Assembly (NCBI RefSeq): GCF_007997385.1
Contig: NZ_VOSC01000019.1
Location: forward strand, 327,864-391,863
Direction of reading: 5' to 3'
Origin: Seonamhaeicola algicola
GTDB lineage: Bacteria > Bacteroidota > Bacteroidia > Flavobacteriales > Flavobacteriaceae
Length of the DNA: 64,000 nt
Both the position numbers and the translations under genes were made by a program. The notes under the pieces were generated by a model. That model saw only the letters and a program-made list of their open reading frames with translations. It was not told the origin of the DNA and made no database searches. Positions 27,882 to 35,703 of the stretch are shown here, in pieces. The first letter of the stretch is position 1. Every line of letters starts with the position of its first letter.

Positions 27882-29174
27882 TTACTCTTCTTCTACTCTA
27901 TGTATGCTTTTAAAGGGCCTTATTATAAGGCGAGCTTCTCTATCAAAACGGATGTAATTATAAACCCAATTTACAAATACTACCATACGGTTTCTAAACC
28001 CAATTAAAAAGAAAAGGTGTACAAACATCCACACGTACCATGCAAATACACCTTGAAATTTATATTTTTTTAGGTCTACAACAGCTTTGTTTCGTCCTAT
28101 TGTAGCCATAGAGCCTTTGTCTTTATAAACAAAGGGTTTCATTGGTTTTTCATCTATTAATTGTAGTAAATTATTGCCCAATTGTTCGCCTTGTTGTATG
28201 GCAGGTTGCGCCATCATAGGTAGGCCGTTTGGGAAATCTTCGGTTTTCATACAGGCAATGTCTCCAATGGCAAAAATGTGCTCAAAACCTTTAACTTGGT
28301 TGTATTGGTTTACTTGTATACGGTTGCCGCGTGTTACAAAATCTGCACTATCTAAACCGTTTATGGTTGCACCTTTTACGCCAGCTGCCCATACTAGGGT
28401 TTGGGTTTCAAAAGTTAAATCGGTATTAGTGGTAACGGTTTTACCATTATATTTAGTTACACGCACGTTTTTCCAAATGTTAACACCTAGTTTTTCAAGA
28501 AAATCTTCGGCTTTTGCTGAGGCTTTGTTGCTCATACCTTTTAAAATTCTATCGCCAGATTGTATGATGTGTATTTGTGCTAAACGGGTATCTAAATCAG
28601 GGTAATCTTTAGGTAAAATACCTTTTTTAATTTCGGCTAAAGCACCAGCAAGTTCAACACCCGTTGGCCCACCGCCTACTATTACAAAATTCATTAGGGC
28701 GTTGCGCTCGTTTAAATCTGAAGTTAATAGGGCATCTTCAAAATTTTCTAGAATTAAACTGCGTAAATTTAATGATTGTGGTATGGTTTTCATGGCCATA
28801 CTGTGCTTTTCAATTTCAGAATTTCCAAAATAATTAGTTGCAGAACCTGATGCTAGCACTAAGTAATCAAATTTTAAATTACCAATGTTTGTTTTTACTG
28901 TATTGCATGTAGTATCAATATACTCCACATTTGCTAACCTAAAATAGAAATTTGGAAAATCTTGCAAAACTTTTCTAATAGGGTATGCAATAGAATCGGG
29001 CTCTAAACCACCAGTAGATACTTGGTATAATAGCGGCTGAAAGGTATGGTAGTTATGCTTATCTAACAATACAACTTGTACTTCTTGCTTTGATAATTTT
29101 TTGGCTAAAGCTACGCCTGCAAAACCACCGCCAATGATAATAACCCGCGGATAACTTGTTCTAGGAATATTCAT
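27882..29174 (-). CDS. ndh: Type II NADH:quinone oxidoreductase (NDH-2)
   Basis: A 430-residue FAD enzyme that passes electrons from NADH to quinone without pumping protons. The FAD motif VIIIGGGFAGVALAKKL is at about residues 11-27, and the NAD-binding FVIVGGGPTGVELAGAL at about 165. The C-terminus has hydrophobic segments (WYVWMFVHLFFLIGF) that attach it to the inner membrane. I set the start at 29174 (MNIPRTSYP), because a frame extension to 29213 runs upstream through the promoter. Its -7 element TACATTTG is at 29193-29200, giving a leader of about 10 bases. Confidence 0.92.
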   Translation of the reverse strand: MNIPRTSYPRVIIIGGGFAGVALAKKLSKQEVQVVLLDKHNYHTFQPLLYQVSTGGLEPDSIAYPIRKVLQDFPNFYFRLANVEYIDTTCNTVKTNIGNLKFDYLVLASGSATNYFGNSEIEKHSMAMKTIPQSLNLRSLILENFEDALLTSDLNERNALMNFVIVGGGPTGVELAGALAEIKKGILPKDYPDLDTRLAQIHIIQSGDRILKGMSNKASAKAEDFLEKLGVNIWKNVRVTKYNGKTVTTNTDLTFETQTLVWAAGVKGATINGLDSADFVTRGNRIQVNQYNQVKGFEHIFAIGDIACMKTEDFPNGLPMMAQPAIQQGEQLGNNLLQLIDEKPMKPFVYKDKGSMATIGRNKAVVDLKKYKFQGVFAWYVWMFVHLFFLIGFRNRMVVFVNWVYNYIRFDREARLIIRPFKSIHRVEEE

Positions 29175-29192
29175 ATAATTACACTTGGTGTG

Positions 29193-29200
29193 CAAATGTA
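29193..29200 (-). promoter_or_regulatory. -7 element of ndh
   Basis: TACATTTG on the minus strand is an exact match to TAnnTTTG. It lies 19 bases before the ATG at 29174 and supports that start over the longer frame. Confidence 0.5.
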
Positions 29201-29279
29201 GTAAAAGATACAAATTTATAATGTTCTAAATTCTTTATTAAAAAAGCATTTTGTAAATTCGTAGCCTAAATTTTAACAC

Positions 29280-30656
29280 ATGAGTAAATACGATATTATA
29301 GTTCTTGGAAGTGGTCCTGGAGGGTATGTTGCAGCCATTAGAGCATCACAATTAGGTTTTAAAACAGCAATTGTTGAAAAAAGCGAACTTGGAGGCATAT
29401 GCTTAAACTGGGGGTGTATTCCAACAAAAGCCCTTTTAAAATCTGCTCAAGTTTTTGAATACCTTAAACACGCAGAAGATTATGGCTTAAAGGTTAAAGA
29501 TGCAGAACATGACTTTGATGCTGTAGTAAAACGTAGCCGTGGCGTTGCAGATAGTATGAGTAAAGGTGTGCAGTTTTTAATGAAAAAAAATAAAATTGAC
29601 ATTATTGAAGGTTTTGGCAAACTAAAACCAGGTAAAAAAATTGATGTTGATGGTACTGAATATAGTGCAGATAACATTATAATTGCTACTGGTGCACGCT
29701 CTAGAGAATTACCTAATTTACCACAAGATGGTGAAAAAGTTATTGGTTATAGAGAAGCCATGACCTTAAAAAAACAGCCTAAAAAATTAGTGGTAGTAGG
29801 TTCTGGTGCTATAGGTGTTGAATTTGCGTATTTTTACAACTCTATAGGCACTGAAGTTACTGTAGTAGAATATTTACCTAATATTGTACCTATTGAAGAT
29901 GAAGACGTATCAAAACAATTAGAACGTTCATTTAAAAAGAACGGTATAAAAGTAATGACATCGGCCGAGGTAACTAGTGTTGATACTTCAGGCAAAGGTG
30001 TTAAAGCAACTGTAAAAACTAAAAAAGGCGAAGAAATTTTAGAAGCCGATGTTATTTTAAGTGCTGTAGGTATTAAAACAAACATTGAAAATATTGGTTT
30101 AGAAGACGTAGGTATTGTAGTTGATAGAGATAAAATATTAGTAAACGATTTTTACCAAACTAACATACCAGGTTATTACGCCATTGGTGATGTAACACCT
30201 GGGCAAGCTTTAGCACACGTAGCATCTGCTGAAGGTATTTTATGTGTTGAAAAAATTGCCGATATGCATGTTGAACCAATTGATTATGGTAATATTCCTG
30301 GTTGTACTTATTGTACTCCTGAAATTGCAAGTGTTGGTTTAACTGAAAAACAAGCTAAAGAAAAAGGCTTAGATATTAAAGTTGGTAAATTTCCTTTTTC
30401 AGCATCTGGTAAAGCTAAAGCTGGTGGAAATTATGAAGGTTTTGTAAAGGTAATTTTTGATGCTAAATATGGCGAATGGTTAGGTTGCCACATGATTGGT
30501 GCTGGCGTTACTGATATGATTGCTGAAGCTGTTGTAGCCAGAAAACTTGAAACCACAGGGCATGAAGTTTTAAAAGCAATTCACCCACACCCAACAATGA
30601 GTGAAGCTGTTATGGAAGCTGTTGCCGATGCTTATGATGAAGTAATTCATTTATAA
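29280..30656 (+). CDS. lpdA: Dihydrolipoyl dehydrogenase (E3)
   Basis: A 458-residue flavoprotein that reoxidises lipoamide in the pyruvate, 2-oxoglutarate and branched-chain dehydrogenase complexes. The FAD motif GSGPGGYVAA (about residues 9-18), the redox disulfide GGICLNWGCIPTKAL (about 38-52), the NAD motif VVGSGAIGVEFAY and the C-terminal catalytic HPHPTMSEA are all intact. Length is normal. The gene is monocistronic and ends in a strong terminator. Confidence 0.96.
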   Translation: MSKYDIIVLGSGPGGYVAAIRASQLGFKTAIVEKSELGGICLNWGCIPTKALLKSAQVFEYLKHAEDYGLKVKDAEHDFDAVVKRSRGVADSMSKGVQFLMKKNKIDIIEGFGKLKPGKKIDVDGTEYSADNIIIATGARSRELPNLPQDGEKVIGYREAMTLKKQPKKLVVVGSGAIGVEFAYFYNSIGTEVTVVEYLPNIVPIEDEDVSKQLERSFKKNGIKVMTSAEVTSVDTSGKGVKATVKTKKGEEILEADVILSAVGIKTNIENIGLEDVGIVVDRDKILVNDFYQTNIPGYYAIGDVTPGQALAHVASAEGILCVEKIADMHVEPIDYGNIPGCTYCTPEIASVGLTEKQAKEKGLDIKVGKFPFSASGKAKAGGNYEGFVKVIFDAKYGEWLGCHMIGAGVTDMIAEAVVARKLETTGHEVLKAIHPHPTMSEAVMEAVADAYDEVIHL

Positions 30657-30685
30657 AATAAAAGATTTTTAAAAATCTATATAAA

Positions 30686-30723
30686 AAAAGCGGATAGAAA
30701 CACTGTTTCTATCCGCTTTTTTC
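30686..30723 (+). terminator. Terminator after lpdA
   Basis: A 12-bp GC-containing stem, GCGGATAGAAAC at 30690-30701 against GTTTCTATCCGC at 30705-30716, flanked by A and T runs. The stop codon of a possible small gene on the opposite strand falls inside the hairpin. Confidence 0.9.
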
Positions 30724-30858
30724 TTCTTTCTTATGTTTACTTTTCAGGTCTTTATGTTGTTCTTTTTGTTTTAATAATGCTTTCATAGATTTAAACAGAA
30801 GAAACCCTAAAACTAATACAAAACAAATAAGCACACATACAAGTAGGTTAATTTGCAT
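30709..30858 (-). CDS. Possible 49-residue single-pass membrane protein
   Basis: An open frame from ATG at 30858 to TAG at 30709 gives 49 residues. Residues 1-23 (MQINLLVCVLICFVLVLGFL and on) form one hydrophobic helix, and the rest is a very basic, Lys/Gln/Glu-rich tail (KQKEQHKDLKSKHKKEEKSG) with helical character. That division of labour looks protein-like and not random. It lies in the 269-base gap between lpdA and aroQ, upstream of nothing and antisense to the lpdA terminator, which would also serve it. There is no clear ribosome-binding site. Function unknown. Confidence 0.45.
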   Translation of the reverse strand: MQINLLVCVLICFVLVLGFLLFKSMKALLKQKEQHKDLKSKHKKEEKSG

Positions 30859-30925
30859 AATTTACTATTACTGATTTGGTATAAGTTTATGACACTACCA
30901 AATAAAATACGTCACAACACAATTA

Positions 30926-31342
30926 TTACATAAAGCTACCTATAGCCAACTCATAACTTTGTAAACCAAACCCCAAAATAACACCTTTAGCGTTAGGCGA
31001 TATATATGATTGATGCCTAAATTCTTCTCTACCAAATGTATTAGAAATATGTACTTCAACAACTGGTGTTTCAATACCTTTAATAGCATCGCCAATACCA
31101 ATTGATGTATGTGTATAAGCACCAGCATTTAAAACTACACCATCATAACTAAAACCAACTTCATGTAGTTTATTAATTAACTCACCTTCTACATTAGACT
31201 GGTAATATTCTAAACTTACTTCAGGGTATTTACCTTTTATTTCTTTAAAATAGTCTTCAAAAGTTAAACTACCATAAATTTCTGGCTCACGTTTGCCTAA
31301 TAAGTTTAAATTAGGCCCGTTTATGATTATTAGTTTTTTCAT
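30926..31342 (-). CDS. aroQ: 3-dehydroquinate dehydratase, type II
   Basis: A 138-residue type II dehydroquinase of the shikimate pathway, which converts 3-dehydroquinate to 3-dehydroshikimate. The N-terminal signature IINGPNLNLLGKREPEIYG (with the catalytic Tyr), the Asn/His-containing VVLNAGAYTHTSIGIGDAI and VEVHISNTFGREEFRHQSY are intact. Normal length, cytoplasmic, forms dodecamers. It stands near xerD, a neighbour pair seen in this phylum, but here an outer-membrane protein gene lies between them. Confidence 0.95.
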   Translation of the reverse strand: MKKLIIINGPNLNLLGKREPEIYGSLTFEDYFKEIKGKYPEVSLEYYQSNVEGELINKLHEVGFSYDGVVLNAGAYTHTSIGIGDAIKGIETPVVEVHISNTFGREEFRHQSYISPNAKGVILGFGLQSYELAIGSFM

Positions 31343-31370
31343 GTGGTAAATATATTTAAAATTAGGGCAT

Positions 31371-31399
31371 AAAAAAAGGAAGCTTTTTAGCTTCCTTTT
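31371..31399 (-). terminator. Terminator after the outer-membrane protein gene
   Basis: An 11-bp stem, AAAAGGAAGCT against AGCTTCCTTTT, followed by a T run on the minus strand. It lies 24 bases after the stop of the 31423-31917 gene. Confidence 0.82.
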
Positions 31400-31422
31400 G
31401 TGATTTTTATTTGTGTTTGAAA

Positions 31423-31917
31423 TTATAGTCCAAATTCCACACCTAGGTTTAAAACATCAAACGACCCCCCGTCAAGACTAACTCCTCTATACGATAATAC
31501 AATATCTAGAGATTCACTAATACTATACTGGGCTCTAGGAGCATAATAAAAACCTCCATCATTGCCTTCACTTATACCAACAGCATAACCTAAATCAGCT
31601 CCTAAAGTAAATTGATCTGAAACACCAAAACGAGCTGCTCCTGCTATAGGTAAAAATTGAGCATCTTCAACATCGATAGTACCGAATCCAGTATCTACAC
31701 TATCACCAAAAGAATGAGAAAAACCAGTAGCTACACCAGCTTGAAAATTTTCACCAGCATCCCATAAATAGTTTACATCCAATGTTACATTAAAAGTCCA
31801 ACCATCTCCAGCATCTCCAATAGGTAATCCTAAGTTAACACCAGCATTTAAGTCTCCCTGAGCATTCATAGTGAATCCAAAAACTGCAAAAGCAGCCATT
31901 AATAAAATTTTTTTCAT
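31423..31917 (-). CDS. Small outer-membrane beta-barrel protein
   Basis: A 164-residue protein with a signal peptide (about residues 1-19, ending MNAQ) and alternating hydrophobic residues and Gly/aromatic positions typical of an eight-stranded barrel (DLNAGVNLGLPIG, FTLGADLGYAVGI, FDVLNLGVEFGL with a hydrophobic C-terminal residue). It belongs to the OmpA-like transmembrane barrel type common in Bacteroidota. It has its own promoter and terminator, so it is a single-gene unit. Function not assigned. Confidence 0.78.
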   Translation of the reverse strand: MKKILLMAAFAVFGFTMNAQGDLNAGVNLGLPIGDAGDGWTFNVTLDVNYLWDAGENFQAGVATGFSHSFGDSVDTGFGTIDVEDAQFLPIAGAARFGVSDQFTLGADLGYAVGISEGNDGGFYYAPRAQYSISESLDIVLSYRGVSLDGGSFDVLNLGVEFGL

Positions 31918-31945
31918 TTTTAAATAATTTAAAGATTAGTTGCAG

Positions 31946-31953
31946 CAAACCTA
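31946..31953 (-). promoter_or_regulatory. -7 element of the outer-membrane protein gene
   Basis: TAGGTTTG on the minus strand is an exact match to TAnnTTTG, 29 bases before the start codon. Confidence 0.48.
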
Positions 31954-32121
31954 AATCTAAATTTTCATTTTACCAAATTAATTTTACCGTTTATCTGAAT
32001 AAGAATGCGTTTAATCGATAAAAAAGCACACTTTACCTATACTAAAACGTTAAATTTCATACGCTTATGAAAGAAAATAAATTCAATAAAAGATAGTAAT
32101 ATTTTAAGTATTTTTACATTT

Positions 32122-33018
32122 ATGAAATGGAATAACGCTTTAAACGATTATAAGCTGTACTTAAAAATAGAACGTGGCTTATCTGCCAACTCAATTGAAA
32201 ATTATGCCAGAGATGTACAAAAATTAATAAAATATTTAGAAGATAATAATATAACTACATCGCCTATTTCTATATCTTCTGAAGTTATAAAACAATTTAT
32301 TTATACCATAGCTAAACACGTAAATGCACGTTCGCAATCTAGAATAATTTCTGGTTTACGAAGTTTTTTTGGCTACTTGGTATTTGAAGATTACAGAAAT
32401 GATAACCCACTAGAACTCATTGAAGCCCCTAAAATTGGCAGAAAATTACCTGATACTCTTACAGAAGAAGAAATTGACAATATTATTAATGCAGTAGATT
32501 TAAGTAAACCTGAAGGCGAACGTAATAGGGCTATGCTTGAAACACTTTATGGTTGCGGTTTACGTGTAAGCGAACTTGTTAGTTTAAAATTATCAGATTT
32601 ATTTTTTGATGAAGGTTTTATTAAAGTTACTGGTAAAGGCAATAAACAACGTTTTGTACCTATTGTTGAAAGCACACAAAATTATATTAACTTATACAAA
32701 AACCAAGTTAGAAACCACTTACCTATTAAACCTGGTTTTGAAGACACCTTATTTTTAAACAGGCGCGGTAAACAACTAACTAGAGCCATGGTATTTACTA
32801 TTGTGAAGCAATTAGCTGAGAGTATTGGGCTAAATAAAAGCATATCGCCACATACTTTTAGGCATTCATTTGCTACACATTTACTTCAAAATGATGCCGA
32901 TTTACGCTCAATACAATTAATGCTTGGACATGAAAGTATAACCACTACCGAAATTTATGTACACGTAGATAAAAGCCATTTAACTAAAGTGGTTGAAACG
33001 TATCACCCTAGAAAGTAG
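32122..33018 (+). CDS. xerD: Site-specific tyrosine recombinase XerD
   Basis: A 298-residue tyrosine recombinase. The N-terminal SAM-like core-binding domain (about residues 1-90) precedes the catalytic domain with Arg in YGCGLRVSELVSLKL, Lys in VTGKGNKQR, HxxR in SPHTFRHSFATHLL, His/Trp position in LGHESITTTEIY and the nucleophilic Tyr in EIYVHVD. The length and motifs match the chromosomal XerC/XerD dimer-resolution enzymes and not phage integrases, and no attachment-site duplication was seen. It is followed by heptamer repeats and converges with rny. Confidence 0.92.
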   Translation: MKWNNALNDYKLYLKIERGLSANSIENYARDVQKLIKYLEDNNITTSPISISSEVIKQFIYTIAKHVNARSQSRIISGLRSFFGYLVFEDYRNDNPLELIEAPKIGRKLPDTLTEEEIDNIINAVDLSKPEGERNRAMLETLYGCGLRVSELVSLKLSDLFFDEGFIKVTGKGNKQRFVPIVESTQNYINLYKNQVRNHLPIKPGFEDTLFLNRRGKQLTRAMVFTIVKQLAESIGLNKSISPHTFRHSFATHLLQNDADLRSIQLMLGHESITTTEIYVHVDKSHLTKVVETYHPRK

Positions 33019-33025
33019 TTGCTTG

Positions 33026-33067
33026 TTGTTAGTTGTTAGTTGTTAGTTGTTAGTTGTTAGTTGTTAG
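33026..33067 (+). repeat. Six exact tandem copies of TTGTTAG
   Basis: The 7-mer TTGTTAG is repeated six times without a mismatch (33026-33032 through 33061-33067), eight bases after the xerD stop. The copy number is likely to vary between strains. It lies between two convergent 3' ends, so no promoter or reading frame is obviously affected. Confidence 0.9.
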
Positions 33068-33087
33068 AAGATATACCGAAACCAACT

Positions 33088-33111
33088 AACTTTTAACTTT
33101 TAACTTTTAAC
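33088..33111 (+). repeat. Second tandem heptamer, AACTTTT x3
   Basis: Three copies of AACTTTT followed by AAC. The sequence just before it, AACTAAC (33084-33090), is complementary to the GTTAGTT register of the first repeat, so the two arrays can fold into an imperfect hairpin between xerD and rny. Confidence 0.75.
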
Positions 33112-33119
33112 AAATCTAA

Positions 33120-34694
33120 TTATTTAGCAATATTAACTGCTCTGGTTTCTCTAATAACAGTTACTTTAACTTGCCCCGGATACGTCATGTCTGTTTGTAT
33201 TTTTTGCGAAATGTTAAATGATAAATCTGCTGCTTTATCATCATTTACTTTTTCACTTTCTACAATTACACGTAACTCTCTACCGGCTTGAATTGCATAC
33301 GCCTTTTTAACACCGCTAAAGCCAAAAGCAATGTCTTCTAAATCTTTTAAACGCTGAATATAACTATCTAAAACTTGACGGCGTGCTCCTGGGCGTGCTC
33401 CAGAAATGGCATCACATACTTGAATAATTGGCGCTAATAAAGATTTCATTTCAATTTCGTCGTGGTGTGCTCCAATGGCATTACAAACTTCAGCTTTTTC
33501 ACCAAATTTTTCTGCCCATTGCATACCTAAAATAGCATGTGGTGTTTCCATATCTGCCTCTGCATCTGGCACTTTACCTATATCATGTAGTAAACCAGCA
33601 CGTTTAGCAAGCTTTGGGTTTAAACCTAACTCTGCTGCCATTACTCCACAAAGTTTGGCTACTTCACGCGAGTGTTGCAATAAGTTTTGGCCGTATGACG
33701 AACGGTATTTCATGCGTCCTACCATTTTAATAAGCTCTGGGTTTAGGTTGTGAATTCCTAAATCTATTACCGTACGTTTTCCTACTTCAATAATCTCTTG
33801 GTCTATTTGTTTTCTTGTCTTTTTTACAACCTCTTCAATTCTTGCAGGATGAATTCGTCCGTCTGTTACTAAACGGTGTAATGATAAACGCGCTACTTCT
33901 CTTCTTACAGAATCAAAACATGATAAAATGATAGCTTCTGGCGTATCATCAACAATAATTTCAACACCTGTAGCAGCTTCAATGGCTCTAATATTTCTAC
34001 CTTCTCTACCAATAATGCGTCCTTTAACATCATCAGATTCTATGTTGAATACAGACACGCAGTTATCAACAGCTTCTTCAGTTCCTATACGTTGTATAGT
34101 ATTAATTATAACTTTTTTAGCTTCTTGTTCTGCTGTTAATTTAGCTTCTTCTAAAGCATTTTGTATGAATGCCATAGCATCATTTTTAGCTTCACCTTTT
34201 AAAGATTCAACTAATTGCTCTTTGGCTTCTTCTGCAGATAAACTTGAAATAACCTCTAGTTGCTGTACTTGACTTTTATGAAGACGGTCTAGCTCTTCTT
34301 GTTTCTTATCAAGTACATCAAGCCTATGGTTGTAGTCTTTAATTTTGTCTTCTAAACTCTGACTTAATTTTTTATTTTTTGAAAGCTCGCTAGAAACTTG
34401 AGACTCTTTATCTCTAGTTCTCTTTTCGGCTTCGGCCATTTTTTTATCTCTAGACAGTATTACCTTTTCATGCTCAGCTTTAAGCTCAATAAACTTTTCT
34501 TTAGCTTGTAATATTTTGTCTTTCTTAATGTTTTCTCCTTCACTTTTAGCTTCTTTAATAACTAAATTGGCATTTTTTTGTGCTTCTTTAATTATTTTTG
34601 ATGCTTTATTTTTTTCTAGAACTTTAGCTATAATAAAGCCAATAACTAAGCCTAAAACTATTCCTCCTATTGCAAATATGGTTGCGTTATCCAT
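33120..34694 (-). CDS. rny: Ribonuclease Y
   Basis: A 524-residue membrane-anchored endoribonuclease that starts decay of many mRNAs. It has one N-terminal transmembrane segment (about residues 4-24), a long coiled coil (about 30-200, rich in Lys/Glu/Ala), a KH RNA-binding domain ([20 protein letters not shown], about 228-247) and an HD domain with HDIGK (about 365-369). Full length. It follows the 6S RNA and zapA on the same strand, an arrangement found widely in Bacteroidota. Confidence 0.95.
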   Translation of the reverse strand: MDNATIFAIGGIVLGLVIGFIIAKVLEKNKASKIIKEAQKNANLVIKEAKSEGENIKKDKILQAKEKFIELKAEHEKVILSRDKKMAEAEKRTRDKESQVSSELSKNKKLSQSLEDKIKDYNHRLDVLDKKQEELDRLHKSQVQQLEVISSLSAEEAKEQLVESLKGEAKNDAMAFIQNALEEAKLTAEQEAKKVIINTIQRIGTEEAVDNCVSVFNIESDDVKGRIIGREGRNIRAIEAATGVEIIVDDTPEAIILSCFDSVRREVARLSLHRLVTDGRIHPARIEEVVKKTRKQIDQEIIEVGKRTVIDLGIHNLNPELIKMVGRMKYRSSYGQNLLQHSREVAKLCGVMAAELGLNPKLAKRAGLLHDIGKVPDAEADMETPHAILGMQWAEKFGEKAEVCNAIGAHHDEIEMKSLLAPIIQVCDAISGARPGARRQVLDSYIQRLKDLEDIAFGFSGVKKAYAIQAGRELRVIVESEKVNDDKAADLSFNISQKIQTDMTYPGQVKVTVIRETRAVNIAK

Positions 34695-34715
34695 TATTAA
34701 TTAGTTGTTTATATA

Positions 34716-34895
34716 TAAAAAAAGCCTACATCAGTTGAAAGTTTTGTATAAACTCCTTAAAAACAAGTTTAGGGCTAACAAGCTGATCAAGGATCTGCTA
34801 AGTACTAGGTACGGCAGCCTGCTTTTACAACTTAAACTCACCCTTTTTAAAGAATTAACGTTGAGTTTATCAAAAAATAATAACTAATGTAGGCA
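34716..34895 (-). ncRNA. ssrS: 6S RNA (ssrS), flavobacterial type
   Basis: The 230-base gap between zapA and rny holds no credible protein gene, but on the minus strand it has the closing stem of a 6S RNA: GCCTACATTAGTT (34894-34882) pairs with AACTGATGTAGGC (34736-34724), with one G-T pair, directly followed by a T run (34723-34716). The roughly 170-nt interior is largely self-complementary, with an open central region. Position just downstream of zapA is the same as in E. coli, where zapA and ssrS are adjacent. 6S RNA binds the housekeeping RNA polymerase holoenzyme and damps transcription in stationary phase. The exact 5' end is uncertain; it may be processed from the zapA transcript. Confidence 0.78.
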
Positions 34896-34925
34896 GTAAC
34901 TTTTAGTTTATTTTAAAGAACGTAT

Positions 34926-35219
34926 TTAAGAGTTTAAATATGAATTTAATAAAGAATCTAAGGCTTTTAGCTTATCTTCAACATGTTCATTCACATTATT
35001 TTTATCTATAGATTTCTGTTCAACTTGAGATGCAAATTGTAAAGCGCACATGGCTAAAACATCTTGTTTATCTCTAACAGAATAACTTTGCTCAAACTGT
35101 TTTATCATATAATCAATGTTTTTAGCGGCTCTTCGCAAGCCTTCTTCTTGGCTTGGTTCTATAGTTAAAGGATATACTCTGTTAGCTATAGAAAGGCGTA
35201 TTTTAAGCTTTTCAGACAT
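34926..35219 (-). CDS. zapA: Cell division protein ZapA
   Basis: A 97-residue protein with the ZapA pattern: MSEKLKIRLSIANRVYPLTI, an N-terminal beta part, and a C-terminal helix (RRAAKNIDYMIKQFEQSYSV and on) that forms the tetrameric coiled coil. ZapA cross-links FtsZ filaments in the divisome. It starts 15 bases after the coiled-coil gene on the same strand, and the 6S RNA gene follows 30 bases after its stop. Confidence 0.88.
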   Translation of the reverse strand: MSEKLKIRLSIANRVYPLTIEPSQEEGLRRAAKNIDYMIKQFEQSYSVRDKQDVLAMCALQFASQVEQKSIDKNNVNEHVEDKLKALDSLLNSYLNS

Positions 35220-35234
35220 TGAATTTATGTTACA

Positions 35235-35525
35235 TTAATCGGATAATTGGGCTATACAATAGTCTAAATCTCTAATTAATGCGTTTATTTTAAGCTTAGT
35301 TTCTCTTTTATTATCGTCACTACCAAGTATTGAATTTGCCATTTTAAGCGCATGATATTTTTCTTCCCACTGTGTTAACAACACTTTTTGGTTTTGAATT
35401 TTTGTTTTTGAAGCGTTTAATTCTTCAGTTAATTTAGCGTTTGCTTGTTTTAAAAGCTCTAATTTGTGTAATACCTTGCTAGTTTTATTCTCTAAAGAAT
35501 CTACAATATCTTCAATATTACTCAT
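35235..35525 (-). CDS. Small coiled-coil protein upstream of zapA
   Basis: A 96-residue protein that is almost entirely predicted coiled coil (SLENKTSKVLHKLELLKQAN, LTEELNASKTKIQNQKVLLT), ending in a short helical stretch LIRDLDYCIAQLSD. No enzymatic motif. The tight linkage to zapA and its ZapB-like size and build suggest a divisome partner of ZapA; this is inference, and sequence similarity to ZapB is not evident. Confidence 0.75.
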   Translation of the reverse strand: MSNIEDIVDSLENKTSKVLHKLELLKQANAKLTEELNASKTKIQNQKVLLTQWEEKYHALKMANSILGSDDNKRETKLKINALIRDLDYCIAQLSD

Positions 35526-35549
35526 TTACAAAAATCAATACTTATCTCA

Positions 35550-35557
35550 CAAAGTTA
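35550..35557 (-). promoter_or_regulatory. -7 element of the zapA operon
   Basis: TAACTTTG on the minus strand matches TAnnTTTG, 25 bases before the coiled-coil gene. No second exact element lies between zapA and the 6S RNA, so this promoter may also drive the RNA. Confidence 0.45.
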
Positions 35558-35652
35558 ATACACCTTGCTATAAATTACAATTGTTTTTCAATAAAATTTT
35601 AAAATGTTCTTTTAGGTACATTTTAGTTAAAACTATGGCTTGATTTTTGTTT

Positions 35653-35660
35653 TACCTTTG
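35653..35660 (+). promoter_or_regulatory. -7 element of the M23 peptidase gene
   Basis: TACCTTTG is an exact TAnnTTTG match 43 bases before the start of the M23 gene, and probably also serves the receptor gene that follows after 13 bases. Confidence 0.48.
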
Positions 35661-35703
35661 CGTTTTAACTTCAAATTAATATTTTAGCTGTAAGTACTTT
35701 TTT

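Noticed and set aside
27789-28007. 72-codon plus-strand frame across the GC-rich element into ndh
   Set aside because: It runs through a palindromic non-coding element and then antisense to the ndh 3' end; no protein features.
32122-33111. Tyrosine recombinase plus repeats as a sign of an integrated element
   Set aside because: The recombinase has the chromosomal XerD architecture, neighbours are core genes, and no att duplication, tRNA target or phage gene is nearby.
34705-34887. 60-codon plus-strand frame between rny and zapA
   Set aside because: It lies on the opposite strand of the 6S RNA and its existence follows from that RNA sequence; no protein-like features.
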